From the NCBI RefSeq assembly GCF_041224545.1, contig NZ_JBGFGP010000062.1:1-64000 (forward strand): 64,000 nucleotides of DNA, read 5' to 3'. Within the stretch, counting starts at the first letter, position 1; every line of letters begins with the position of its first letter. Below are positions 1-7,963 of the stretch, piece after piece. The notes beneath the pieces are model-generated. The model made no database searches. It was not told the origin of the DNA and worked only from the letters and a program-made list of their open reading frames with translations. The stretch is from Sedimentitalea sp041224545 (GTDB taxonomy: Bacteria > Pseudomonadota > Alphaproteobacteria > Rhodobacterales > Rhodobacteraceae). The translations under genes and the position numbers were made by a program.

Positions 1-1
1 C

Positions 2-175
2 AAGAGCGGCGCAAACCTGGCCGGCCTGCAGGCGGTGAACATGATCCTGAAATTCACCGGCGACGGCCGCCCGGTCGAGATCCGGCAGGTCAAATACCTG
101 AACAACATCCTTGAACAGGATCACCGCTTCATCAAGCGCATTGCCCGCACGATGATGGGCTTCAATGAGCTCTGA
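2..175 (+). pseudogene. IS6-family transposase, 3' fragment (truncated)
   Basis: The window opens inside a reading frame whose last 57 residues match the C-terminal part of IS6-family DDE transposases. The diagnostic stretch is QVKYLNNILEQDHRFIKR, which carries the last catalytic Glu of the DDE triad, followed by RIARTMMGF. Family members normally continue past MLGF for another few dozen residues. Here the frame stops after MMGF-NEL at the edge of an inverted-repeat element, so the C-terminus is missing. The upstream part lies outside the window. Family assignment is from recall of the conserved motif. The element is probably inactive. Confidence 0.75.
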
Positions 176-260
176 TGATGTGACCGTCCGCCTTTGTGGA
201 TCATCGCAGACCCACCTTGGCACATCGATGCCGTCGGGGGGCGGTCACATCATCAGAGCT
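168..260. mobile_element. Short inverted-repeat element (MITE-like or IS remnant)
   Basis: A perfect 19-bp inverted repeat bounds this 93-bp stretch: 168-186 is the reverse complement of 242-260. The outer 4 bp (AGCT) are self-complementary, so they could equally be a 4-bp target duplication around an element with 15-bp terminal repeats at 172-256. It separates a transposase that stops short from a glutathione S-transferase gene that is also cut off. Nothing in the 55-bp interior looks coding. It could be a non-autonomous element or the fused ends of a deleted insertion sequence. Confidence 0.5.
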
Positions 261-261
261 T

Positions 262-449
262 CTGTCAGGGATCAACCGCTCTTGTGTGCTCGGCACCGGC
301 AGCTTGGCCAGCGGCATCTTGCGCAGGTCGTCGAAATCACGCCGGGACCAGTCGCGGCCTGACATTTTCAGCGGAGCGGCGGCCTTGACGCGAAACTGGC
401 TGAGGCTGAATTGCCCTGATCCCGCCGGATAAGTGTATAGGACGAGCAT
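262..449 (-). pseudogene. Glutathione S-transferase, N-terminal fragment
   Basis: Reading leftward from ATG at 449, about 60 residues match the thioredoxin-like N-terminal domain of a GST subfamily: LVLYTYPAGSGQFSLSQF, then KAAAPLKMSGRDW and RKMPLAKLPV. The similarity stops at RLIPD, where an intact protein would continue into the glutathione-binding segment. The frame then enters the inverted-repeat element at 260. The rest of the domain and the whole helical C-terminal domain are missing. It lies divergently from a WYL-type regulator, which suggests that the regulator once controlled it. GST identity is from pattern recognition. Confidence 0.65.
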
Positions 450-492
450 CCATGGTCTCCTGTATGTGTGATTGTGCAGACCCTATCCGTTC

Positions 493-515
493 TTGATGAC
501 AAAAACTGACATCAA
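493..515. promoter_or_regulatory. Candidate operator for the WYL/HTH regulator
   Basis: TTGATGACA and TGACATCAA form an imperfect inverted repeat (one mismatch per arm) separated by 5 bp. It sits in the short divergent region between the broken GST gene and the start of the WYL regulator at 535. Position and symmetry fit an autoregulatory operator. This is an inference. Confidence 0.4.
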
Positions 516-534
516 GCCTATGCTAGACAGCAGG

Positions 535-1251
535 ATGTCCCGAACTGCGCGCCTCTTTCAGTTGATGCAATGTCTGCGCAGCGGTGCGCCGCCACACACG
601 GCGCACTCTCTGGCGCAGGACCTGAATATTTCGCCGCGCACCGTGCACCGAGATATTGATACGCTGCGCGGTTTGGGTGCGGTGATCGATGGCGCCGCGG
701 GGTTCGGGTTCACCCTGATCGAGGATGCCACCTTGCCACCGCTCGGGTTCGAAAATGACGAGCTGGAAGCGCTGGTGCTGGGCTTGCGCGAGGTTGAACA
801 GATCGGCGATCCGGATCTGGTTGCTGCCGCACGGTCGGCATTGAACAAGCTCCAGGCGCGTTTGCCATCCCGCCAATCGCATCGGTTGGCCCACGCGGTT
901 CTCGCGGCGCGTCGTTTTTCCCGACCGGAAGCGCCTGCAATTGCCGTTTCGGAATTACGGCGGGCGACATGGGATGAGACCGCTGTCGAGTTTGCCTATT
1001 GCGACGCGCAGGGGGCGAGAACGCGCCGGCGTGTCGATCCGCTCGGCATAACCTATCTGGATCGCTCGACGATGCTGGTTGCATGGTGCCATTTGCGCCA
1101 GGATTTTCGGGCGTTCCGGTTGGACCGGATGCGTGACCTCGTCGTGACCGAGCAGAGCTTTCGTCCGCGGCGCATTCCATTGTTGCGCGAGGCGATTGCG
1201 CGGTTCCAGCAGCAGGACCGGACCTGCCAGGAGGGTGTGACCGGCGCCTGA
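535..1251 (+). CDS. YafY-type HTH/WYL-domain transcriptional regulator
   Basis: A 238-residue DNA-binding regulator. Residues 1-60 form a DeoR/HTH_11-like helix-turn-helix (SRTARLFQLMQCLR, then LAQDLNISPRTVHRDIDTLR). The C-terminal half carries a WYL-type ligand-sensing domain, seen as RRVDPLGITYLDRSTMLVAW and FRAFRLDRM. I chose ATG 535 because similar proteins begin with MSRTxRL; an in-frame ATG lies at 520. Regulators of this type often sit divergent from a glutathione S-transferase or glyoxalase gene, and here the divergent partner is a truncated GST. If that gene was its main target, the regulator may now be orphaned or act elsewhere. Confidence 0.8.
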   Translation: MSRTARLFQLMQCLRSGAPPHTAHSLAQDLNISPRTVHRDIDTLRGLGAVIDGAAGFGFTLIEDATLPPLGFENDELEALVLGLREVEQIGDPDLVAAARSALNKLQARLPSRQSHRLAHAVLAARRFSRPEAPAIAVSELRRATWDETAVEFAYCDAQGARTRRRVDPLGITYLDRSTMLVAWCHLRQDFRAFRLDRMRDLVVTEQSFRPRRIPLLREAIARFQQQDRTCQEGVTGA

Positions 1252-1412
1252 CGCAGAGCGGTCTGTCTTGTCATCTGTCGGGATCGATCCCCCCGCCGGC
1301 GTGTTTTCGCGCATTGGCCATTTCCCGCAGGACGGGAGAATGCCCCTGTTCCGGTATCCGGATTCGCGATAGTATCGGGCCAGAGCAGAACAAGAAAACC
1401 GGGGCAAAAACG

Positions 1413-2738
1413 ATGTGCAACTGGAGGATCGCCGGGGTTCTTACCCTGGCCATGACAGGCGGCGTTCACGCGGGAACACAACAGGAGAGCGTCCGACCGG
1501 AAGGCAGACCGCAGGCCGAGGTGACGCGACTGGCAACCGCGAGCCTGACCTATTCGCTGCGCCCGACGGCGCGGCCGCAGACCATCAAGGCAAAGGAAAC
1601 CCCCGTGCAGGAGAACACGTCGAACGGGGATTTTCAGATTTGGTTGCGCGAGTTCCGTACGCGCGCAATCGCGCAGGGGATCACGCCGCATGTTCTTGAC
1701 GCCGCGTTTGACGGCGTGACCTATGATGCCGACATCATCCGGCGCGACCGCAACCAATCCGAGTTTTCCAAGGCGATCTGGGAATATCTCGACAGTGCAG
1801 TATCGGACACACGGTTGCGCAACGGCAAATCGGCGCTGAACCAGCACCGTGCCACGCTCGAAGCCATCGAGGCGCGCTATGGAGTGGAGAAAGAAGTCGT
1901 GGTTGCGGTCTGGGGCCTTGAAAGCGCCTATGGCAGCTATCGCGGCAGCACAGATATCGTCCGCGCGCTGGCGACGCTGGCATATGACGCCCGCCGCAGC
2001 GCGTTTTTCGAAGAGCAATTGATTGCGGCGTTGAAAATCCTGCAATCGGGTGACACGACGGCGCGCAAGATGACCGGCAGCTGGGCAGGGGCGATGGGTC
2101 ATACTCAGTTCATGCCGACATCCTATCTGGATTACGCGGTGGATTTCACCGGGGATGGCAAACGCGATATCTGGTCGGATGATCCCAGCGATGCGCTGGC
2201 GTCCACGGCGGCTTATCTCGCCCGGTTCGGCTGGACCAGTGGCCAACCCTGGGGCGTGGAAGTGACGCTTCCACAAGGGTTCGATTTCCGGCTGGCGGAT
2301 CGCAAGATCAGGAAACCTGTTTCCCACTGGGCGCGCATGGGTGTGGCGGGCGTCAACGGCGCGATCGCGGATCACGGGCCGGCATCGCTGTTGCTGCCCG
2401 CAGGGGGCAAGGGCCCAGCATTTCTGATCTTCCAGAATTTCGCGGTGATCGAACGTTACAATTCCGCCGATGCCTACGTGATCGGTGTCGGACATCTGTC
2501 TGACCGTATCGCCGGGAGACCGCCCATTCAGGCGAACTGGCCGCGCAGCGATCGTGCGCTGACCCTGAGCGAACGCAAGGAAATGCAACAACGGCTGACC
2601 GACAAGGGGTTTGATACGCAGGGCGTGGATGGCCGCATCGGGCCGCTGACCATCGATGCGGTCCGGGCCTATCAGGTGGCTTCGGGGCTGACGCCTGATG
2701 GATATGCGTCAATGAACCTGCTGAAACGTCTGCGCTGA
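1413..2738 (+). CDS. Lytic murein transglycosylase, MltB family (SLT_2 plus peptidoglycan-binding domain)
   Basis: A 441-residue exported enzyme that would cleave the MurNAc-GlcNAc bond of peptidoglycan with 1,6-anhydro formation. ATG 1413 starts a signal peptide (MCNWRIAGVLTLAMTGGVHA). An unusually Arg/Pro-rich linker covers residues about 25-65. The catalytic SLT_2 domain follows: the probable catalytic Glu is in VWGLESAYGSY, and GAMGHTQFMPTSYLDYAVDF is the family signature. A peptidoglycan_binding_1 domain closes the protein (SERKEMQQRLTDKGF to AVRAYQVASGLTPDGYAS). The frame is open further upstream, but only this start gives a signal sequence. It is monocistronic, with a terminator just downstream. 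Confidence 0.9.
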   Translation: MCNWRIAGVLTLAMTGGVHAGTQQESVRPEGRPQAEVTRLATASLTYSLRPTARPQTIKAKETPVQENTSNGDFQIWLREFRTRAIAQGITPHVLDAAFDGVTYDADIIRRDRNQSEFSKAIWEYLDSAVSDTRLRNGKSALNQHRATLEAIEARYGVEKEVVVAVWGLESAYGSYRGSTDIVRALATLAYDARRSAFFEEQLIAALKILQSGDTTARKMTGSWAGAMGHTQFMPTSYLDYAVDFTGDGKRDIWSDDPSDALASTAAYLARFGWTSGQPWGVEVTLPQGFDFRLADRKIRKPVSHWARMGVAGVNGAIADHGPASLLLPAGGKGPAFLIFQNFAVIERYNSADAYVIGVGHLSDRIAGRPPIQANWPRSDRALTLSERKEMQQRLTDKGFDTQGVDGRIGPLTIDAVRAYQVASGLTPDGYASMNLLKRLR

Positions 2739-2755
2739 CAGCCAAAGAAACAAAT

Positions 2756-2780
2756 CGGGCCGCGCAATGCGGCCCGAAAA
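2756..2780. terminator. Bidirectional rho-independent terminator
   Basis: CGGGCCGC and GCGGCCCG form an 8-bp perfect GC stem (2756-2763 with 2769-2776) around a 5-nt loop, followed by AAAA. It lies between the convergent ends of the transglycosylase gene and the leftward polyamine transporter operon. The T-run on the rightward strand is weak. Confidence 0.6.
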
Positions 2781-2809
2781 GCTATTGCGCAAGAGGTTCG
2801 GACCTCGTG

Positions 2810-3988
2810 TCAAACCGGACTCATCCCGCGCAGACGTTCCGAGCGGCGACGGAGCAGTTCAACAACCGTCAGCAGGGCGATCGACACCACCACGAGGATC
2901 GTCGCAACCGCGAGGATCGTCGGGCTGATCTGTTCGCGCAGACCCGTGAACATCTGCCAGGGCAGCGTCTTTTGCCCGGCAGAGCCGACAAAGAGCACGA
3001 CGACGACTTCATCAAACGAAGTGATGAACGCAAAGAGCCCGCCCGAAATCACCCCCGGCAGGATGAGGGGCATCTGTACGCGGAAAAACGTCGTGACCGG
3101 GTTGGCCCCCATATTTGCCGCAGCCCGCGTCAGCGACCGGTCAAACCCGACCAGGGTGGCGGTGACGGTGATGATGACAAAGGGAATGCCCAGAGCGGCA
3201 TGGGCCAGCACGACACCAAGATAGGTGCCCTGCAACCCGATGCGCGAGTAGAAGAAGTACATGCCGGCCGCCGAGATGATCAGCGGCACGATCATCGGTG
3301 AAATCAGGATCGCCATGATCGCGCGCCGGAACGGCACATGCGGTTGGCTGAGGCCGATAGCGGCGAGCGTGCCGAAGCTGACCGAGAGGAATGTCGCGAC
3401 CGGCGCAATCAGCAACGAGTTGCGCAGCGCGTTCTGCCAATCGGAATTGGTAAAGAAGTCTTCGTAATGCTTGAGCGAATATCCCGCAGGATCAAAGCGC
3501 AGCATTTCCGGGGTGAAGGTAAAGAAGTTTTCGGCGTTGAAGCTGAGCGGTATGACCACGAGGATCGGCGTGATCAGGAAAACGAAGATCGCGCCGCAGA
3601 TCACGCGGAAGGCAAAATGCCACAGGACCTGGCCGGGCGTGAGGTAGGGTGCGATCTTGGCGCGATAGCGTCCCTCGAATAGCCAGAAGGTAAACCATCC
3701 GAAGAACCAGCCGAACAGCGCCCCGATCACCGCGCCCGGGATGCCGCCAATCGCAAACCCGGCGAGAAGCATCAGTATGACGAGACCCCAACGGGATGCC
3801 TTTTCCTGCCCGATGACGCTGGTCATCAGGAAGGCGACCGCCGCCATCAGGGCCGCGCCCAGGACGATGCCGAGAAGCGAATTGTCCTGTGCCGTGCCCA
3901 CCAGAAGCCCCGCGAACGCGCCGGTCAGCGCCACGACAGGGACATAGAAGGAGGCGGGGGTCCGTGAAATTGGTGTCAGAGCGGCCAT
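2810..3988 (-). CDS. potC: Polyamine-type ABC transporter permease (PotC-like) with hydrophobic N-terminal extension
   Basis: A 392-residue inner-membrane permease and last gene of the leftward potA-D-B-C operon. The C-terminal 270 residues look like a normal PotC/PotI permease, with the EAA coupling loop visible as AAANMGANPVTTFFRVQMPL. The first 110 or so residues are an extra region with about four hydrophobic segments (VPVVALTGAFAGLLVG, LGIVLGAALMAAVAFLM, WGLVILMLLAGFAIGG, VIGALFGWFFGWFTFWLF). Ordinary PotC proteins are about 260-280 residues, so this is a long variant. It starts 4 bp after the potB-like stop. The substrate (putrescine, spermidine or another cationic compound) cannot be told from sequence. 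Confidence 0.85.
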   Translation of the reverse strand: MAALTPISRTPASFYVPVVALTGAFAGLLVGTAQDNSLLGIVLGAALMAAVAFLMTSVIGQEKASRWGLVILMLLAGFAIGGIPGAVIGALFGWFFGWFTFWLFEGRYRAKIAPYLTPGQVLWHFAFRVICGAIFVFLITPILVVIPLSFNAENFFTFTPEMLRFDPAGYSLKHYEDFFTNSDWQNALRNSLLIAPVATFLSVSFGTLAAIGLSQPHVPFRRAIMAILISPMIVPLIISAAGMYFFYSRIGLQGTYLGVVLAHAALGIPFVIITVTATLVGFDRSLTRAAANMGANPVTTFFRVQMPLILPGVISGGLFAFITSFDEVVVVLFVGSAGQKTLPWQMFTGLREQISPTILAVATILVVVSIALLTVVELLRRRSERLRGMSPV

Positions 3989-3992
3989 CGCC

Positions 3993-5267
3993 TCAACCTC
4001 CCAGCTTGACGTTATCGATGCCGACGATCTTGTCGTAGACGTAATAGAGCAGCAGGACCACGGCCAGCAGGATCGCCCCGAGCGCCGCCGCCAGACCCCA
4101 GTTCAGCGAACTCGAGATGTGATAGGCGATACGGTTCGAAATGAACGTACCGGTATTGCCGCCCACGATTTCCGGCGTGATATAATATCCGATGGACAGG
4201 ATGAAGACGAGGATCGAGCCGGCGCCGATGCCGGGCACCGATTGCGGGAAGTAGACCCGCCAGAACGCGGTCCAGTTGGTCGCCCCCATGGACTTGGCCG
4301 CGCGCAGATAGCTTGGCTGGATTGTCTGCATCACCGAATACATCGGCAGGATCATGAAGGGCAGCAGGATATGCGTCATCGCAACGATCGTGCCGAACTG
4401 GTTGTTGATCATCACCAGCCGCGCGTCATCTGCAACCAGCCCGAGCCACACCAGGGTGTCATTTATCACCCCCTGTTGCTGCAACATGACTTTCCACGCC
4501 GATGTCCGCACCAGCAGCGACGTCCAGAAGGGCAGCAACACGAGGATCATCAGCAGGTTCGATGTGCGCGTCGGAAGGTTGGCCAGAAGCCAGGCGACCG
4601 GGTATCCCAGTATGATGCAGGACATCGTGATCACCAGGCTCATGAACAGGGTGCGGCCGAACAGCATCATGTAAATCTGCTGGTTCTCCGGGCGCGCCTC
4701 GGGTCCGTCGGGGCCTTTGCGCATGTCAACGGCGTTCAGGAAATAACCGTTGGTATATTTGGGAGAGTAGGTCTGGATCGTCTCCCAGATCGCAACCTCG
4801 CCCCATTTCCGGTCGATATCGGAAAACGCTTCCTTGAACGACGTGTCGCTTTCCAAATCCATGCGCTTAACCTTGCGCCCGCTCTTGCGGAACAGCGAGG
4901 ATGCGCCGGTCAATTCATAATTCAGGCGCGAACCCAGCCTGGTGTGCGTCTTGTCTTCGACCGCGACCTTCAGGTCGGCGGCGAGCGCCCTGTATACGGC
5001 TTCGTCGGGAGCCTCGCCGGTGGTCGGATCCCAGTCGGCGAGCGCCACGACAGTTTGCGGCAGGGTTTCGGAGACAATCTGGTTTTCGACCGAGCGGAAC
5101 AGCATGTCCGCGATCGGGGCGATGAAGGTGATCAGAACGAACAGCAGCAAGGGCGCGATCAATGCAAGTGCGCGCATCTTCTGAAGTCTGAGCGCTCGTG
5201 CCAGGCTGCGTTTGAGGGGTGTGGCGTCAGCGGCGAGTACCGGACCGGAAGTCGATTGATCGCTCAT
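3993..5267 (-). CDS. potB: Polyamine-type ABC transporter permease (PotB-like) with large periplasmic insertion
   Basis: A 424-residue permease. A first hydrophobic helix (residues about 31-58, ALALIAPLLLFVLITF) is followed by roughly 125 hydrophilic residues (about 60-185) before the core permease helices resume at LFMSLVITMSCIILGYPVAW. The EAA loop reads AAKSMGATNWTAFWRVYFPQ. Typical PotB proteins are near 280-300 residues, so the insertion explains the extra length. ATG 5267 is chosen over an upstream ATG at 5318 because AAGGA precedes it and MSDQ-type starts suit the family. It pairs with the neighbouring PotC-like subunit. Confidence 0.85.
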   Translation of the reverse strand: MSDQSTSGPVLAADATPLKRSLARALRLQKMRALALIAPLLLFVLITFIAPIADMLFRSVENQIVSETLPQTVVALADWDPTTGEAPDEAVYRALAADLKVAVEDKTHTRLGSRLNYELTGASSLFRKSGRKVKRMDLESDTSFKEAFSDIDRKWGEVAIWETIQTYSPKYTNGYFLNAVDMRKGPDGPEARPENQQIYMMLFGRTLFMSLVITMSCIILGYPVAWLLANLPTRTSNLLMILVLLPFWTSLLVRTSAWKVMLQQQGVINDTLVWLGLVADDARLVMINNQFGTIVAMTHILLPFMILPMYSVMQTIQPSYLRAAKSMGATNWTAFWRVYFPQSVPGIGAGSILVFILSIGYYITPEIVGGNTGTFISNRIAYHISSSLNWGLAAALGAILLAVVLLLYYVYDKIVGIDNVKLGG

Positions 5268-5367
5268 GGTAATGTTCCTTGCTGGGCGGCCGTCGGGCGT
5301 GCGCGACACGCCAGGCACCGGTCCGAGGGCGGGATACCGCCCCCGGAAGAGGTTTCAGGTCAGCGGC

Positions 5368-6471
5368 TTACTTGGCCAGCCATGCCTGGAACTTGGCGTC
5401 GATGTCGTCGCGGTAGTCGGCCCAGAACTCATAGTTGTAGAGGAATGTGTTCTTGGCATTTGCCGGATCGGTCGGCATGTGCGGCGCCATGTCGATGCCG
5501 AGTTCGGCATGTTGCCCGACCAGCGGTGCCGAAGATGCGCGTGCGGGACCGTAGCTGATATACTTGGCCTGATCCGCGAGACGCTGCGTGTCTGTCGCGA
5601 ACATGATGTAGTCCAGAGCCCGGGCCAGACGCTCTTCGGAAAGACCAGTGGGAATGATCCAGCCGTCAAGATCGAACACCTGCGCATCCCAGAGCATCGC
5701 AACCGGTTGCTTTTGCTCTTCGATCACGCTGAACAGGCGGCCGTTATAGGTCGAACCCATGACAACTTCGCCATCGGCGAGAAGCTGGGGCGTGTCGGCC
5801 CCCGCAGACCACCAGATCACGTCGTCCTTGATGGTGTCGAGCTTGGCAAGCGCCTGTTCCTGGCCTTCCGCGGTGGCGAGCACGTCATAGACGTCTTCCT
5901 TGGCTACGCCGTCACACAGCAGCGCCCATTCCATATTGTTGATCGGACGCTTTTCCAGCGAACGCTTGCCGGGATAGGTTTCGGTGTCGAAGACATCACA
6001 GATGTCATCCGGAGGCGTGTCACCGACAAGATCGGTGCGATAGCCAAAGGCCGTGGAATAGACGATCTGGGGGATGAAGCACTCGGAAACCAGCAGGTTG
6101 CCGAAATCATCCGCAGCGGACGTACCATCCGGCGCGGCGGCAAGTTGTGTGTCCGGGTCGATTTCCATCGCCAGGCCTTCATCGCAAAGACGGATGGCAT
6201 CCGAGGCCACGACGTCGACGACATCCCATGTCACGTTACCCGCTTCGTTCATCGCGCGCAGCTTGGCCACCGCTTCGGCCGAGCTTTCGTCATTGATGAT
6301 CTTGACGCCGGTCTTTTCCATGTAAGGCTCGTGATAGGCCTTTTGCTGCGAGTTGGAATAGGCTCCGCCCCAACTGACGATGGTCATCTCGTCGACCATG
6401 TCCTGAGCGCTCGCCATGCCGCCAGCAAGGGCCAGCGCCGTGGTCGCCATGAGTAGGTTCATAGGTTTCAT
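5368..6471 (-). CDS. potD: Periplasmic polyamine-type substrate-binding protein (PotD-like)
   Basis: A 367-residue secreted binding protein that would deliver substrate to the PotB/PotC-like permeases. A cleavable signal peptide (MKPMNLLMATTALALAGGMASA) precedes the mature start QDMVDEMTIVSWGGAYSNSQ. The WGGAY segment and the later YNGRLFSVIEEQK and LDGWIIPTGLS are typical of the SBP_bac PotD/PotF family. ATG 6471 has GGGAG nearby and gives the signal peptide, while the longer frame back to 6558 does not. It lies second in the operon, between the ATPase gene and the permeases. Confidence 0.88.
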   Translation of the reverse strand: MKPMNLLMATTALALAGGMASAQDMVDEMTIVSWGGAYSNSQQKAYHEPYMEKTGVKIINDESSAEAVAKLRAMNEAGNVTWDVVDVVASDAIRLCDEGLAMEIDPDTQLAAAPDGTSAADDFGNLLVSECFIPQIVYSTAFGYRTDLVGDTPPDDICDVFDTETYPGKRSLEKRPINNMEWALLCDGVAKEDVYDVLATAEGQEQALAKLDTIKDDVIWWSAGADTPQLLADGEVVMGSTYNGRLFSVIEEQKQPVAMLWDAQVFDLDGWIIPTGLSEERLARALDYIMFATDTQRLADQAKYISYGPARASSAPLVGQHAELGIDMAPHMPTDPANAKNTFLYNYEFWADYRDDIDAKFQAWLAK

Positions 6472-6582
6472 TCGTGATTTCTCCCTGTGGTTTTCCTGTG
6501 GTTGGGGTGGATTGGGTCGGTGTAGCAAGCCCGCGCCCACCCGATTGCATCGCCACAATGATCACGGCGACGCCTCTGTCCG

Positions 6583-7683
6583 CTACGCATCAAGCGCACG
6601 GCAATCCTGGGGCAGCCAGCCGATTTCGATCTGGGTGCCCGGTTGGAGCCGGACCTGGTCCGGCGCGTTCCGGGTCTTGATGATGAACTCATCATTCCCG
6701 GCAACCTTGAGCCGGGTCCGGAAAATGTCACCCATATAGATGAACTCCATGACCTCGGCCTTGAGGGTGTGAACGCCTTCCTGAAGGCGCTCCTTGTTGT
6801 ATTCCACACGTTCCGGTCGGATCGACACGCGGGTCCGCTCGCCCGGTTTGCTGACATTGACCGGTTTGCAGTCGATCAATTCGCCATCATCCAGCCGGAC
6901 GAGTGCGACGTCGCCGTTGATCTCCTTGACGACACCTTCCAGAGTGTTGTTTTCGCCGATGAACTGCGCGACAAAGCTGTTTTCGGGCTGTTCATAAAGC
7001 GTGTCGGGCGGCGCGAGCTGCTGAATGCGCCCGTCATCGAAAACCGCTACGCGGTCAGACATCGTCAGTGCTTCGGTCTGATCGTGGGTCACGTAGACGA
7101 CGGTGATCCCGAGATTGTCGGCAATCCGCTTGATTTCGAACTGCATGTGTTCGCGCAACTGCTTGTCGAGCGCGCCCAGCGGTTCGTCCATCAGGACCAG
7201 TTCGGCTTCGAAAACCAGCGCCCGCGCAAGCGCGATACGCTGTTGCTGTCCGCCCGAGAGCTGTGCGGGGCGACGGCCGCCAAACTCACCCATCTGTACC
7301 ATGTCGAGCACGCGCTTGACCTTGGCTTCGCGCTCGGATTTTCCCATCTTGCGCACTTCCAGCGGAAAGCTCAGATTTTCGGCGACCGTCATATGCGGGA
7401 ACAGGGCGTAATTCTGGAATACCATCCCGATGCCGCGTTTATGCGGCGGGATGTTGTTGATCGACTCACCGTCCAGCCGGATGTCGCCATGAGTGGCAGT
7501 TTCGAACCCGGCCAGCATCATGAGGCATGTCGTCTTGCCGGATCCCGACGGGCCGAGCATGGTCAGAAACTCACCCTTGGGCATGACAAGGTTCAAATCC
7601 TTGACGACGAGATTCTCGCCGTCATAGCTCTTTTGGACGCGTTCAAACTCAACGAACGCGTCAGACGAATGTGTGTTGGCCAA
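6583..7683 (-). CDS. potA: Polyamine-type ABC transporter ATP-binding protein (PotA-like)
   Basis: A 366-residue ATPase and first gene of the leftward operon. Walker A is GPSGSGKTT, the ABC signature is LSGGQQQRIALARAL, Walker B is LVLMDEPLGALD, and the switch His lies in VYVTHDQTEA. A TOBE domain occupies the last 100 residues (VSIRPERVEYN). The start is probably TTG at 7683, with AAGGGGAG 7 bp upstream. This gives the usual PotA length. The longer frame to 7869 adds 62 residues with no family resemblance. Confidence 0.9.
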   Translation of the reverse strand: MANTHSSDAFVEFERVQKSYDGENLVVKDLNLVMPKGEFLTMLGPSGSGKTTCLMMLAGFETATHGDIRLDGESINNIPPHKRGIGMVFQNYALFPHMTVAENLSFPLEVRKMGKSEREAKVKRVLDMVQMGEFGGRRPAQLSGGQQQRIALARALVFEAELVLMDEPLGALDKQLREHMQFEIKRIADNLGITVVYVTHDQTEALTMSDRVAVFDDGRIQQLAPPDTLYEQPENSFVAQFIGENNTLEGVVKEINGDVALVRLDDGELIDCKPVNVSKPGERTRVSIRPERVEYNKERLQEGVHTLKAEVMEFIYMGDIFRTRLKVAGNDEFIIKTRNAPDQVRLQPGTQIEIGWLPQDCRALDA

Positions 7684-7963
7684 ATTGGCTCCCCTTGGAC
7701 TTCCCGCAGATTGTTCTGCTGTTTTCTGGAAAAAAGTTAAACACAGAGCATGCCGGTCATGCAACCAATTCGCCCAAGAATACGGTTTTGGTCGTAAATT
7801 CATGGGGAAGCGCAGCAACAATGAGCGCATTTGCGCGGGAATTGACCGGCAAATTGACTTGTTGTTCATATCTGTTTGGATAGGCTTGATTGAGACCGGA
7901 GCGCGCGATCATGACTGACATTACCGGCTTGGCGGTTGCCGCCGTACAGACCGTTTCGCCAGA

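Noticed and set aside
1053..2591. Long leftward open frame of 512 codons
   Set aside because: It lies antisense to the lytic transglycosylase gene, which has clear family motifs. The frame shows no domain and has typical shadow composition.
4119..5558. Rightward open frame of 479 codons
   Set aside because: It is antisense to the PotB-like permease and part of the binding-protein gene. Its His/Arg/Gln-rich translation is a GC-rich shadow.
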